From the NCBI GenBank assembly GCA_036023115.1, contig JAYKKT010000056.1, positions 3,751,001-3,815,000 on the forward strand: a stretch of DNA of 64,000 bases. The letters run 5' to 3'. The notes under the pieces are model-generated. The model searched no databases and was not told where the DNA came from. It saw nothing but the letters and a program-made list of their open reading frames with translations. A program made the translations under genes and the position numbers. The stretch comes from Brasenia schreberi. Taxonomy: Eukaryota; Streptophyta; Magnoliopsida; Nymphaeales; Cabombaceae. Each line of letters begins with the position of its first letter. The stretch's first letter is position 1. This document shows positions 33,600 through 47,492 of this stretch, one piece after another.

Positions 33600-36420
33600 A
33601 TTTGATAGGGATGTGTGATTGCGGATGACCAGTGGGTGGTGTCTATTATAAATAAATAAAGTAAATCGGTGCACCCGAAGGTGGAAAGGGAGTAACTAGG
33701 TCAGTCCTACCATTCTCAGAGCATTATTGGGACTGGACCTAAACCATTTGGTACGGCCGGGTTCGGGAAAAATGGAACCCTGAGTTGTGTCTGGAAGTTG
33801 CATGAAGCTCTGACGCTTAACAGTTATTCTGTTGAAGTTGGGAGTGAGGGTGAAGAGAGTTTTGAGGAGGGAAAGGTTGAGAAAGTTGGTCGGACCCAGA
33901 TTCATAGCCCGTTGGATATCCGTCCAAGTAAAATCTAGGAAAGACAAATTCTGGTTTATACAGTCATGCTCATTCAAGATGACTTTCTCACAGTCATGCT
34001 CCAGGAATTGACCTTTTGATCCAAATAATGTATAGCGAGTCTAAATCCATCTTTCGCCTGGTTTTAGGTTGTAAGCAGGAAAAGCTTAAACTCGATCAAT
34101 ATCATACAAAATGAATCGATGTTCAAGTCGGGATCGGGCAGATCCAAAACTAGCATAACCTGATAAATTTTCTATTCTTGTGTATATACAGTCTCCCTCA
34201 AGCTCTGTGGTTACATTCAAGGGTTAATAAGTTATGCTATAAAAGCATGGTACATGGTGCCAATAAAAAATACATGAGCACCCCAGTGGTCGAAGGTCAG
34301 GGGTTCAAATAGGGATCTTAAATATCCTACCTTTCCTCTAATTGTTTTTCTAAAAATTGCATATACATAAATATATATACATATGTATGTGTGTGTGCGT
34401 GTATATATTCATAAAGAATCATATAATTGATATCATCATAATCATATGATTATATATCTTTAATATATGATTATTCTCATGTTGCTCTACCATAATCAAG
34501 TTTAATTCGTGAATTCATATCTAAAAAAATAATTCCCCTGTCATATATGGTTTGGTCTTTTTTTATCATAAAATTCTAAAACATTGCATGGTCAAGATCA
34601 TGCTCTCACTAAGATGACACAAAATAGGATCCTTCACTCCGGACTAAGAGATTTCAGTCTTTTCAAGGTCATAGGACCTTAGAATCCAACTCAGGATCTT
34701 TTCATCTATTATCCCAGAGTTCAAAATCTGCGTGCCTTCCTTGGAGGAAACCAATACAAGTGCCCCATTAACGGGGTGTTTGATTGCGAGGCCAAGAATA
34801 TGAAACTAGAACTCTACTTCCAAGGGCCAAGAATATGAAACTAGAACTCTACTTCCAAGGGCTCACTCCTCGAGGTGGACCACTGATGTATCTCATAATT
34901 GGGAAAAAAGTATGATCACAAAACCCTAATTTTTATTACACACCAAAGGACCACTTTTGATTACGAGGAGAATTGGAACTGTAGTTCTAATTCTATATAT
35001 ACATATGTATGTATGTATGTATGTATGTACATATGTATTTATACAGACTGAATGGGGTTGTAGTGATGTCGACCCAGGTCATGTATGGGTCTCGAAAATG
35101 AAAACTCTCGCCTAGTTATAGCTGGATCCGTTTACCTGGGAACCTAAAATCATAACTGAGCAGGTTGGTTTGAGTCAACTGTTAGAAACTAGCAAAAAGA
35201 AATTAAAAAGATTTAAACTCTAAAGAAAAATGTAATAAAAAACCCTGAATCCAACTGTTTGAATCTCTCAATTCTGGTTTCAGTTCCATGAAGATGGAGA
35301 GCCAAAATCAAACCATGCGGTTACCGATTCCGGGTCTGATTTCACTGGTTCTAGTTCCCAGTAAGTTGTTTGCCTGGTTCGGTTGTGGTTGGAACCACTG
35401 ACCGGCCTCCGCCTCAACCTGATATTTTCCCGAACACAAAGTGGCACAACCTGTGGACCCACTTACACCCTAGGCATGGCTATGAGGTAGGCTGCAAAAG
35501 CTTGGTGCAACAACACAGCTTGATTTTTCGAGATAGACAATGTCCCAAATATAACAAAATAGAGCCTACAAGAAAGCACACAAAACAAAATCATCTTTCA
35601 TCTTTATCGAAGGGGAAAAACTACACTGATATATATGTATATAATTGATTGAATCAACAAGCTCTAGACATCCTTACTTATGTTTACTTTTATTTGAAAG
35701 GTGAATGCTTTTTAATTTTTTTAAACTCTTTTTAAATTTTTTAAAATAATATTTTTACTCTAATAAATAAAGAATGTAAATGAATATGTATGTGAGAGGA
35801 TCGTAAGTCAATCATATTCTTCTTTTATAAAAAACAAAAATCAGAACCGAGACTGACTGCTACCTCTTTAGTGATAGTGAGCAGAGTCATCTCACTTGAG
35901 TAACCTTACGAAACAAGTCATATATATATATATATATACACACCCGGTCTCAACCTAACATTCCCCAGTCTAAGAAGCCCGGGCTCTAAAAGCTTTACTG
36001 CTGTTGACTGGTAGGATCTGGCAACTTAAAATCCACCAATAAGAGGTCAACCATTTCTTGTCATCTTGAAACGTTTGTGAGAGAATCTCGTCTTCGGCTA
36101 ACATTTTTTTTAAGCCTCTTGTTTGTTTTTCAAATAAACAAGGCTGGTAATTTTATGAATGAGATCAGCCAGACCCACAAAAATTGCCATCCCATATCAT
36201 TGAAGTACAACACTTTTTTTTTGATTGATGGTTTCGGACTTCAATGAAGAAGTTGGGTATGAAAGTGTATCTTTAGAAAATACGAAGGAAGTTATTTATG
36301 AATAAATGAACAGATAAAGACTGGCTGATTCATCCGAAATTCAACTAAATAAATGGATTGAGTTGCTTGACCGTAAGTTAAACCTCGTGCGCGCGGGCAT
36401 AACAAACATATTAAGAAATC
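33600..36420. other. Intergenic stretch; nothing coding recognised
   Basis: AT-rich intergenic sequence. It includes a 35-bp tandem duplication (34790-34824 and 34825-34859, unit starting ggccaagaatatgaaactag), a TATG microsatellite (about 34997-35040) and short TA runs (34369-34384; 35919-35938). A 93-codon minus frame (33696-33977) has no family resemblance. A weak tRNA-like stretch (agtggtcgaaggtcaggggttcaaat, about 34286-34311) could be an old SINE. Confidence 0.55.
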
Positions 36421-36435
36421 ACTATACTGCACCCG

Positions 36436-36555
36436 GAGCCTTAGCTGTACTGGCAGGGCGCTTCGACACTCTTGCTACTGGTAGGGAGTTCGATTCCCTG
36501 TGTTACGTGTGTGTGTGTGTTAGGCTTGGACCTCCCATTGTAACCATGAAAAACA
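36436..36555 (+). mobile_element. tRNA-derived SINE, copy 1
   Basis: RNA polymerase III A-box-like sequence ttagctgtactggcag (36441-36456) and B box gagttcgattccc (36487-36499), followed by the family 3' region ttaggcttggacctcccattgtaacc and a short A-rich end. Clearly related to copy 2 through head, B box and tail. Confidence 0.7.
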
Positions 36556-36729
36556 AGCCTAACATTGTATTGTTAAACATTGGGATCGCACCGTATGTTT
36601 AATCTTATGAACGATCAAACTCATGTTCATGTATTTACGGACAACTTATCTTCATATATGTCTGCGAACTGTTGTTTAATATGAAAGACGAGCCGAGTTT
36701 GAACCTAACACATTTAAAATGAGTATGCA

Positions 36730-36857
36730 TCAAGAGGGTTAGCGCAATGGCAGGGGGCTCTAGTGCTGTTACTGCTGGTGGAGAGTTCGAATCACAGAGG
36801 GTACATATGTGTGTATTATTAGGCTTGGGCTTCCTCTTATAACCAAAAGAAAAGAAA
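36730..36857 (+). mobile_element. tRNA-derived SINE, copy 2
   Basis: A box ttagcgcaatggcag (36739-36753), B box gagttcgaatc (36783-36793), the 3' region attaggcttgggcttcctcttataacc and an A-rich tail (aaaagaaaagaaaa). Same family and orientation as copy 1, about 290 bp downstream. Confidence 0.75.
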
Positions 36858-37421
36858 ATGACTGTGTGCGCATGTTGGAATAAATCTTAATTATACAAAT
36901 TAACGGCGAGATTATATTGCACCGAATAGCGTAGATATGAGAATATATATGTTCTCTAACAACATCATAACTTCTCGTGGCAGAGCTTTTTCCCTTATGC
37001 ATCTAATCAATTTAGTTACATCGTTGCTCTTACGTATTAAGTTTGCTTGCACTGACAATTGGTTAATGAAGCTCCTCCTGACATATTTATATATATATCA
37101 CACATTCATACATGAATATATGCTTAAACATTTTAAAAAATCTCAACAATACAAATAGAAAACAACTTATACCAAGTGCATTTATTATATATGGTACAAG
37201 TATTAATATATATATTTTTTATTTTTAAAATTTGAATTTCAATAATTGATCTTAGTGACGATTGAGATTTAAAAGCATGTTTAACTATAGATTGATGTGT
37301 CAAGGAATATGCTCTCTCTTTATATAAAATATCGGTTTGATGCTCTCGAGGAAAAAAACCCACCTGAGTTAGAATTTAAGGTAAAGGCTCTTTGAGAATG
37401 CACATGCGCATGCACGACCAC

Positions 37422-37455
37422 GCCCACACCCACACCCACACCCACACCCACACCC

Positions 37456-37483
<28 letters not shown>
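37422..37483. repeat. Compound (CCCACA)n-(TA)n microsatellite
   Basis: About six CCCACA units followed at once by about 13 TA units. Confidence 0.95.
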
Positions 37484-37486
<3 letters not shown>

Positions 37487-37899
37487 ATGATGTATATGCA
37501 TAATTATGCACTCTAAGACATGCATGTAGAACTCTTACTAGGCTCTAGTTAGTTTTGACTTTTCTTTATTTTAGACATATAATGTTGTACTACCACATGT
37601 AAGAGACCTTATTATCTATAGTTAAATAAAATATGGGCTTAATTTTGATACTCGCGATCCATAGGATTTTGCCTTCTGGCATGAATAGGTCTTATATCTA
37701 CCGACGGCCCTTCCACTTGGCACCGTTTAAGTCAAACAACGAAGCTGGTTAAAATAACTTTTTCAAAAGTTAAGCTAGAGCAAATATTTTACATATATCT
37801 TTGGTCGATGAATTTAATGATGGTTTATTCAATTCTCTATATTCTTTAAACTAACTTCTAAGAACGTGCTTTCTGTTTGTGAAATTAATGTTCCCTCTC

Positions 37900-37903
<4 letters not shown>

Positions 37904-37996
<93 letters not shown>
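37904..37996. repeat. (TA)n microsatellite, about 46 units
   Basis: Uninterrupted TA run. Confidence 0.97.
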
Positions 37997-37998
<2 letters not shown>

Positions 37999-39195
37999 AG
38001 TTATATGTATGCAGGGCTGAGCATTGGTCGATTAGGTTCAAACTTCAAAATGATAGCAAGCCTATTTGTGAAGGCAACAGAACTGAACCTAACTGAAATT
38101 TGTCGATTCGGTGCTGTTGTTGAGTTAAGAAGTTTTTATTGATTGCTATCGGTAGTTTGCAATGAATAACTAGTTAATGAAAATAATGAGCACCTCCAAA
38201 ATGTGAGTAACAAGGTTTCTCATACAAGTGAACTATGTCTACAATGTGAATTATGAAAATAAATAGATTTTATGTTAAAAGTTTGATTATTTGGTCAGTT
38301 AAGTTTTGTATCTATCAGAACCAAAACCGAACCAAGAACCAAATTACCTAAAAGAAATGCGAACCAATTTTTAGTAAAACCAAACCGAACTAAAATCTTC
38401 AGTTCAGTTTGTATTCTGTTAAAGCCGAATAATACTCATCCATATATGTATGTGTTTCCGTCAATACGTAAGTGTGTTTGTGTATATATTATAATCTGTG
38501 TTGGCAAACGTGTAGAAGCAATTTCCATCGCACATTGGAAGTCCATCTTGCAGAAGTTTATCTAGAACCCTGCTGCTGCTAGCAAAATTATACGCATCTT
38601 TTTTCACATAAGCAATGCACATTAACTAACATTATATAATTATTTTGCATAAAATTACCAACTTTTCTGCTAGCTTCATGTAACAAAATTCAATTACTTT
38701 TTCCTCACAGAATCATGCATGTTCCTAATTTTTCAGCAGCTATTTCCTCCGTTTACCAGTCACAACCAGGACAGTGAGAGAACCAGATAATTTAGGTCTC
38801 AAACATAGAATTCAATCACCAAACTTTCAAAAGGTGTCCACGAACACTGTCAGTTCAAGAGAAAGAAGGAAAGCCTTTTGTTGCAGTCTTTGCAGAGAGA
38901 AAGGTTGTTTTGTTATTACCAACTTTAGCACATACATAAAGAAATTCATAGCTGTAGGTTTTGATTACGGCTGTTAGGTTTTGGATCATTTGGCACAGCC
39001 TTATTGAGGAGGTTTTGTAGAGGAAGAAAACCAGAGAGAGACAAGGCACACACACTGTAAATTTTTTTGTAATTTTATATCTCTTTTAGTTTCATCCGGC
39101 TTTTGTTTACCTTCTCTGGATGTCTATTTCAGCTAAGAGAAACAACTCCTTTGCTATATTACCTCTTACAATAATTTAAAAAATGAAAACTAATA

Positions 39196-42100
39196 CAACA
39201 ATAACAACTAAGCCTTTTCCCATACTAGACGGGGTCGGCTACATGGATTCTTTGTTTCCACAGATCCCTATCGTATGCCATGTTAGCAGTTAACTCACAA
39301 TAAGCTAGATCATTCTTTATTGTTTCTTTCCAGACTTTTGTAGTCGTCCTCTACCTCTTTTAATACTTTTCAAATTTAGTTTTTCTAAACTTCTTACAGG
39401 TTCTTCTTTTGATCTTCTTTCTATATGTCCAAACCATCTTAAACGATATTCTCTCATTTTATCCTCTATTGGTGTCACTCCTAATTTGTTTCTAATAACC
39501 TCATTATGTATACGGTCTTTTCTTGCATGACCACTCATCCATCTCAACATCTTCATTTCTGTCACACACATCTTATGTACATGTTGATGATTAACTGCCC
39601 AACACTTAGAACCATAAAATATGGCAGGCCTAATTGCTGCTCTATAATATTTACCTTTTAACTTTAATGGTATCTTCTTATCACAAAGAATACCTGACGC
39701 TCCTCTCCATTTTAACCAACCAACATTAATTCTATGTGTAACATCTCCATCAATTCTTCCATCACTCTGAAAAAGTGACCTAGGTATTTAAAACTTTCCT
39801 TTTGGGGGATGCAATGTGTGCCAATTTTAATTTTTATATCCTCTGAGGTAATCAAATGATCAAACTTACATTCCATATATTCTGTCTTTGTTTTACTAAG
39901 TCAGAGGCCTTTGCTTTCTAATGTTTCTCTCCATAGTTCTAATTTTCTATTAACTTTTTCCTTAGACTCCTCCACTAATACAATGTCATCTACAAATAAC
40001 ATACACCAAGGTACTTCATCTTGAATATGTTTTGTTAACTCATCCATCACCATTATAAATAAGTATGGACTTAAAGTTGATCCTTGATGTAACCCAATAT
40101 TAATATCAAAGAAGTATGTCGTTCCTTCATGAGTCCTCACATATGTTTTTGCACCATCATAAATGTCTCTTATAAGGTTAATATATGTCAATGAGATACC
40201 TCTTTTTTCTAAAGTTCTCCAAAGAACCTCTCTCGGTACCCTGTCATAAGCTTTTTCTAGATCAATAAATATCATGTGAAGGTCTTTCGTTTTTGCTCTA
40301 AAATGTTCCATAAGACGTCTCAAAAGGTGAATCACTTCAATAGTAGATCTGCCTGGCATGAATCCAAATTGGTTTTCTATTGTACTTGATACTTGTCTTA
40401 ACCTACGTTCGATAATTCTTTCTCACAATTTCATAGTGTGGCTCATTAACTTGATACCTTGATAATTCACACAATTTTGAATGTCTCCCTTGTTTTTATA
40501 TATAGGTATAAGTGTACTCGCTCTCTATTCTTTGGGCATCTTTTGGTTTTTCCATATTTTATTAAATAGTCTTGTAAGCCAAGTGATTCCTATTTCTCCT
40601 AGTATTTTCCAAACTTCTATAGGAATATTATCTGGTCCTACCGATTTACCACCCTTCATATGTTTAAGAGCCTCTTTGACTTCATTCTTTTGAATACGTC
40701 GGTAGAAATTTGGTTTATATACTTTTCTAAAGTGGCTAACTCTCCTAAGCTAATACTAACATCTTTATTTTCATTAAAAAGATAATAAAGATACTTTTTT
40801 CATCTATTTCTTATATCATCATTTGCCACTAGAATTTTTTCTTCCTCCTCTTTGATGCATCTAACATAATTAAGATCTTTAGTTTTCTTATCTCTAGCCC
40901 TAGCTATCCTAAAAATATCTCTTTCACCCTCTTTTGAGTTGAGTTTTTTATATAAGTCCTCCCAAATTTTACCTTTTGCTTCACTTGCGGCCTTTTTCGC
41001 TTCCTTCTTTGCTTTCTTATAAGCTTCTAAAGTTTCACTAGTTTTCTTAGCATAATATAATTTATAACATGTCCTCTTTGCCTTGATTTTATTTTGTACT
41101 ACTTCACTCCACCACCAAGCTTCTTTTTGTACCGATACACCTCCCTTAGATACCCCTAACACATCTTTCGCTACTTTTCTAATATGTATAGCCATATTGT
41201 TCCACATATCGCAGGGTGTACCAACATAATTCCAAACATCTCCTTGAAGGACTTTCTATTTAAATATATATTCTTTCTCGCTTTTTAGGTTCCACCATTT
41301 AGTCCGAATAGCTCGATGCACTCTTTTCTTTTTTGTCCATTTTTTTATTTGTAAATCCATAACTAAAGTCGATGTTGGGTAGTTAAGCTTTCTATTGGAG
41401 TTACCTTGAAATCTTTACAACACGTTCTATCTTTTTTTCTACAAATAAAGTAATCAATTTGTGTTTGTGATAATCCACTCTTATAAGTAATTAAATGTTC
41501 ATCTCATTTTTTGAAGATTGTATTGATTATAAAGAGATCAAATGCCATAGCAAAATTTAAAATCTCCCTACCTTCCTCATTTATATCCCCAAAACCAAAG
41601 TTTTCATGAATCCCTTGATATCCTAATGTCTCTTTATCGACATGTCTATTTAAGTCTCCTCCTAAACAAATCATCTCCTTTTGTGGAATCCTTTGAATCA
41701 CCTTATTTAACTCTTCCCAAAAGGTTGTCTTTATACTATCTTCTAGGCCAACTTGGGGTGCGTAAATTCAAACTATATTCAAAACTTCTGCTCCTGACAC
41801 TAATTTCAACATCATGATTCGGTCACCATATCATTGTATGTCTACTACACTATCCTTTAAATCTTTATTTATGATAATACCAACTCCGTTTCATGCCTTT
41901 TCCTTACCTGAGTACCATAATTTAAAACTTGTATCCTCTTTGTCCTTTGCTTTTTCTCTAACTCACTTTGTATCTTGTAAACATAGAATATGAATCTTTC
42001 TCCGAATCATAGTATCTACCACCTCCATTAGCTTACCGAATAATGTTTCGATATTCCAAGAACCAATACGAATCTTATTATCTAGGACTAGCTTCCTTAC

Positions 42101-42465
42101 CCCCCCGCATCCATCCATATTGAAAATGTGGAGACCCTCTCTAAATTTTTTTACTACATTCGGGTGACAATGTAGTGAGACTAACTTCTTTACCCACACC
42201 CGTCCATGATGTGGGAACGCTCTGTGCAATTGATTCACTAAATTCGGGCGAAAATATAGTGGTCATTGCTTACTTATTACTGCATTCGGGCTCTACAGCA
42301 TGCCGCTAGGTGGGGATGCCCCAAAGATATGCTCATAATTTTTGTAATCCATGTTATAAAAATCTGATGAAGTTTTATGCTGGCTGTCGGAAGCCTAACA
42401 CAACCTTCCTCCTTTATTCGGGCTTGGGACCGGTAATGCAAGGGTAATCCCTTACATGGGCAGAG
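39196..42465 (-). mobile_element. RTE LINE copy G, full length, degraded
   Basis: Complete 3.27-kb RTE in minus orientation: tail at the left (caacaataacaac), 5' end at the right (ctctgcccatgtaagg on its own strand, against aactccgcccatg in copy E). It is flanked by a worn target-site duplication (tttaaaaaatgaaaactaata at 39175-39195; tttaaaaataaaaattgata at 42466-42485). Protein remnants lie at 39317-39571 (C-terminal tail), 39901-40359 (RT with [11 protein letters not shown], the FADD box changed to FVDD), 40800-41207 (linker), 41504-41701 and 41963-42238 (endonuclease, NKIRIGSWNIETLFGK). It is older than D and E. Confidence 0.9.
39901..40359 (-). pseudogene. Copy G reverse transcriptase fragment
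   Basis: 152-codon open stretch: [33 protein letters not shown] (first catalytic Asp), [30 protein letters not shown] and [12 protein letters not shown], in which the FADD box reads FVDD but the paired Asp residues remain. Stops lie on both sides. Confidence 0.8.
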
Positions 42466-42794
42466 TTTAAAAATAAAAATTGATATATTTTATTTAAACA
42501 TCTTGTTTGAAATCAGTAAGTGGTTCGTAGAATATGGAAGGGGGCTTTCCTTCCCTATTCCATGACCATAATTGAAGAGGCCTTATGGCTATTAACAACT
42601 ATGAGTTATCATCTCTCACTTTGTTATATGAACCAAATCAAGATACAATGATTTTTTCCTATTATTTAGTCTCTTTACCAATTGTATCATCTCCTAGTCG
42701 TACTAAAGTATAACTCCCATGAGTTATCTGTGTTATAATATTTTCGTAATCGATATGCTTTTCCTACATAACAACTCATGTATGTGTTTCCATA

Positions 42795-45700
42795 ACAACA
42801 ACAACAACTAAGCCTTTTCCTATACTAGGTGGGGTCAGTTACATGGATTCTTTGTTTCCAAAAAGCCCTATCATGTGTCATGTTAGTAGTTAACTCAACA
42901 TAAGCTAAATCATTCTTTATTGTTTCTTTTCAATACTTTTGTGGTTGTCCTCTATCTCTTTTAATACTTTCAAAATCTAGTTTTTCATACCTTCTTACAG
43001 GTGCTTCTTTTGATCTTCTTTCTATATGTTCAAATCATCTTAAACGATATTCTCTCATTTTATCCTCTATTGACACCACTCCTAATTTGTTTATAATGAC
43101 CTCATTATGTATACGGTCTTTCCTTGTAAGACTACCCACCCATCTCAACATTTTCATTTCTGTCACAAACATTTTTGTATATGTTGATGATTAACTGCCC
43201 AATACTCATAACCATGAAAAAAATAGGTCTAATTGTTGCTTTATAATATTTACCTTTTACCTTTAATGATATCTTCTTGTCACAAAGAATACCTGATGCT
43301 CCTCTCCATTTTAACCAATCTGCATTAATTTTATACATAACATCTCTATCACTCTGAAAAATTGACCCTAGGTATTTAAAACTTTCCTTTTGGGGATGCA
43401 ATGTATGTCAATTTTAATTTCATTATCCTCTAAAGTAACCAAATGATCAAGGTATTCTCTCCATAGTCGGAAGCCTTTACTTTATAATGTTTCTCTCCAT
43501 AGTTCTAATTTTCTATTAACTTTTTCCTTAGACTCCTCTACTAACACAATGTCATATGCTATTACCATACACCAAGGTACTTCATCTTTAATATGTTTTG
43601 TTAACTCATTAATTACCATTATAAATAAGTATGGACTTAAAGGTAATCCTTGATGTAGTCCAATATTAACTTCAAAGAAGTTTGTCATTCCTTCATGAGT
43701 CCTCACACATGTTTTTGCATCATCGTACATGTCTCTTATATGGTTTATGTATGTCAATGTGATACCTCTTTTTTCTAAGGTTCTCCAAAGAACTTCCTTT
43801 GATATCCTATCATAAGCTTTTTCTAGATCAATAAATATCATGTGAAAGTCTTTCTTTTTTTGCTCTAAAATATTGTATAAGACATCTCAAAAGGTGAATC
43901 GCTTCAACATTAAATCTGCCTAACATGAATCTAAATTGGTTCTTTGTTGTACTCGATACTTGTCTTAACCTACATTTGATAATTCTTTCCCATAATTTCA
44001 TAGTATGACTCATTAACTTGATATCTTGATAATTCACACAATTCTGAATGTCTCCTTTATTTTTATATATGGGTATAAGTGTACTCGCTCTCCATTTCTC
44101 AGGCATCTTTTGGTTTCTCTATATTTCATTAAATAATCTTGTGAGCCAAATAATTCTTATCTCTCTTAGGATTTTCTAAATTTCTATAGGAATATTGTCT
44201 GGTCCTACCGATTTACCACCCTTCATATGTTTAAGAGCCTCTTTGACTTCATTTTTTTGAATACGTCGGTAGAAATTATGGTTTATATACTTTTTTGATT
44301 TGGCTAACTCTCCTAATCTAATACTAATATATTTATTTTCATTAAAAAGCTTATAAAATAGTTTATTTATTTATTTATTTATTATCATTTGTCACTAGAA
44401 TTTTCTCATCCCTATCTTTGATATATCTAACAAAATTAAGATCCTTAGTTTTCTTATCTCTAGTACTAACTATCCTAAAAATATCTCTTTCACCCTCTTT
44501 TGAGTTGAGTTTTTTTATATAAATTCTCTCAAATTTTAGCTTTTACTTTACTTACGGTCTTTTTCGCTTCTTTCTTTGCTTTCTTATAAGCCTCTAAAAT
44601 TTCACTAGTTTTCTTAGTATAATGTAATTTGTAACATGTTTTCTTTGTCTTGATTTTATTTTGCCCCACTCCACTCCACTACCAAGCTTCTTTTTGTGCC
44701 GGTACACCTCCCTTAGATTTACCTAACACATCTTTTATCACTTTCCTAATATGTATAACTATATTGTTCCACATGTCACAAGGTGTACCAATATAATTTC
44801 AAGCATCTCCTTGAATAACTTTCTGTTTAAATATACATTCTTTCTCGCTTTTGAGGTTCCATTATTTAGTCTAATAGCTCGATGCACTCTTTTATTTTTG
44901 TCCACTTTTTTACCTCTAATTTCATAACTAAAATTTGATGTTGGGTGGTTAAACTTTGTCTTGTAATTACCTTGTAATATTTAGAATACGATCTATCTTT
45001 TTTTCTACAAACAAAATAGTAAATTTGTGCTTGTGATAAGCCACTTTTATAAGTAATTAAGTGTTCATCTTATTTTTTGAAGATTGTATTGACTATAAAG
45101 AGATCAAATGTCATAACAAAATTTAAAATCTCTCTATCTTCCTCATTTATATCCCAAAATGAAAGTTTTTATGAATACCTTGATATCTCAATGCCTCTTT
45201 ACCGATATGTCCATTTAAGTCTCCTCATAAACAAATCTCTCTATGTAGAATTCTTTGAATCACCTTATCTAACTCCTCCCCAAAAGCTGTCTTTATACTA
45301 TCTTCTAGTCATACTTGAGTGTGTAACTACAAACTATATTCAAAACCTTTGCTCCAACACTGATTTTATCGTCATGATTCGGTCACCATATTATTGTATG
45401 TCTACTACATTACCCTTTAAATCTTTATTTATAATAATACCAACTCCGTTTCGAGTCTTTTCCTTTCGTGGGTACTATAATTTAAAATCTTTATCCTCAA
45501 TCTTTTTTGCTTTTTCTCCAACCCACTTTGTCTCTTGGAAACATAAGATATGAATCTTTTTTCGAATCATAGTATCCACCACCTCCATTAACTTACAGAA
45601 CAATGCTATGATATTTCAAGAACCAATACTAGTCTTATTATCTAGAACTAGCTTCCTTACCCCACATCAGTCCATATTGAAAATGCGGAGATCTTCTCTA

Positions 45701-45994
45701 TAATTTATTCACTACATTCGGGCGATAATGTAGTGGGACTAACTTCTTTATCCACACCCGTCAATGATGTGGAAACCCTCTCTACAATTAATTCACTACA
45801 TTCGGATGAAAATGTAGAGGCATTTGCTTACTTTTCACTGTATTCGGGCTATGCAACATGTTGCTAAGAGAGGATACCCTAACGAATGCTTATAATTTGT
45901 ATAATTCATAGTATAAAAATCTGACAAAGTTTTACGCTGGCTGTCGAAAGCCTAACATAGCCCTCCTCCTTTATTCGGGTTTGGGGCCGATCGG
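42795..45994 (-). mobile_element. RTE LINE copy H, nearly full length, degraded
   Basis: Minus-orientation RTE of 3.2 kb with a 15-bp target-site duplication (GTATGTGTTTCCATA at 42780-42794 and 45995-46009). The tail acaacaacaacaac is at the left. The 5' end starts at about gatcggccccaaacccg, some 40 bp short of copy E's 5' end. Coding remnants are at 43132-43401 (thumb region), 43482-43841 (RT; FADD box altered to [11 protein letters not shown]), 43828-44106 (RT fingers, LIPIYKNKGD) and a degenerate endonuclease at 44850-45700. It is the oldest-looking full-length RTE here. Confidence 0.88.
43482..44106 (-). pseudogene. Copy H reverse transcriptase remnants
   Basis: Two overlapping frames: [19 protein letters not shown] ... 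NQFRFMLGRFNVEAIHLLRC, and [17 protein letters not shown] ... GLHQGLPLSPYLFI ... [14 protein letters not shown] 1-bp shift near 43835 separates them. The catalytic FADD has become IAYD, so activity is lost. Confidence 0.8.
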
Positions 45995-45999
45995 GTATG

Positions 46000-47487
46000 T
46001 GTTTCCATATAGTTGAAGAATCTAAATATATCTCAATTTCATATTGGTAATATGATTGGCAAATAATACCCTTTGTCAAGGGGTTAGTCATCATATCCCT
46101 TGTAAGGAGGTAAGAGACAAATATTTCATTCTTTTGTACCATATCATATATATAATAATACTTTACCATTATATGCTTGCTTTGTTGAGCTATCAACTCC
46201 ATTCTTTATAAGAGTTATGACTGCATTGTTATCACAATAAATAACAATTAGCTCATTAGTTATGTTAAACTTTAAATTATGAATGAAGCGACTTATCTAA
46301 ACAACACTCGTTGCAACTGTAATATAAGCAATATACTCAGTCTCTTGTGCATGTAATACAATACAATCCTGTTTTTTTCATGCTAAGAAATACCACTCCC
46401 CCAAATAAGAAAACTTAATCGGAGGTTGATTTGTTGTCATCTTTTCTCTTAGCAAAATCAATATTTGAGTATTCAGTTATTTTTAATTCATATGCCTAAT
46501 AACATAATTTCAAATCTTAGTTCCTTTTAGATATCTCAAGATCCTTTTTATAACAATTGAATACTATCAAACATGACTACTTGGATATCTACTCATGAGA
46601 CTAACAACAAATCGATATCAAATCTTATACACAATAGAACATACATCAAACTACTAACAACTTGACCATAATGAATATTTGGCTTTTCTTGTCTATCACC
46701 AAGGCAATCAACTTTATTAAGTGTGACCCATTTTGCACGGGTGTGCTTGCATACTTGCAGTCACCTACTCTTAACTTTTGAAGATATAGTCAATATATTT
46801 TTTAACTTAGATATAATAGTTTGGATGATCTATCATGGATAATCTTTATACCCAAAATACAAGATTCTTCTCTCATATCCTTCATCTTGAACTTAGAATT
46901 TAGCCATGACCTAGTTTTGACAATCAAATCATTGTTATTACCATTCAATAAAATGTCATCTACTTATATAGAAATGATGACAAAGTATCTCACTGTTTCA
47001 AACATAGACATAGTGATCAAGCCAATTAACCACGAATCTAAGTTTTACAATAACAATTTGAAAAGTCAAATACTATTGACGAGGTGATTGCTTTAGACTA
47101 TATAGGGATTTTTTTAATCTATATACCATGTGATCATGTCCTTTAATTACGAGTCTTCTAATTGTTTCATGTAAATAGTCTCATTAAGGTCACCATTCAA
47201 AAAAGACCGTAATTATAAAAATATCCTTATAAATATAAATTTTGTAAAAGTAGAATGTGTTTAAACATAACCAGTTCCCTCATTTTTGCTAAAAACTTTT
47301 TACAACCAAACTCACTTTAAATTTTTTATTATATCATCAACTTTATATTTCTTTTTCAATACTCATTTAGAACCAATTACTTTTCTTTTCTTTGGCAGAA
47401 CTGCTAACACCCAGACTTGGTTTTTTTAATGGATTTAATTTTTGTTTTTACCCCATTCAAATGAGCTCTAGCTTTCTACTAACTTAG
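46000..47487 (-). pseudogene. Copia-3 RNase H and reverse transcriptase
   Basis: Minus-strand reading gives AQETEYIAYITVAT (STEAEY-like RNase H motif), YCDNNAV, STKQAYNGKV (the 'TKHIMVKYHYI' region also appears in the frame 45906-46202 with QSKHIMVKYYYIYDMVQKNE), and VSYLLTRDMMTNPLTKGI, the end of copia RNase H. Further right: VYRLKKSLYSLKQSPRQ, matching the RT block VxKLxKSLYGLKQAPRQW. Frameshifts and stops throughout. Confidence 0.75.
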
Positions 47488-47492
47488 CTTAT

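Larger units (their letters stand above)
36860..38930. other. Intergenic AT-rich stretch with microsatellites
   Basis: No gene recognised. It contains (CCCACA)n at 37422-37456 running straight into (TA)n at 37457-37483, and a long (TA)n at 37904-37996. The open frames across these runs are artefacts of simple sequence. Confidence 0.6.
38945..42610. repeat. Duplicated segment X' (split by RTE copy G)
   Basis: The flanks of RTE copy G (38945-39195 and 42466-42610), once joined, align with 59660-60005. Shared blocks include gtaggttttgattac, gaggaggttttg, ggatgtct, atattacctcttaca, ttgtttgaaatc, gtaagtg and gaagaggcctta. The copy at 59.7 kb has no LINE and shows the empty site. No coding function was recognised in the segment. 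Confidence 0.8.

Noticed and set aside
33696..33977. 93-codon minus-strand frame
   Set aside because: No recognisable motif, no partner exon, AT-rich intergenic position.
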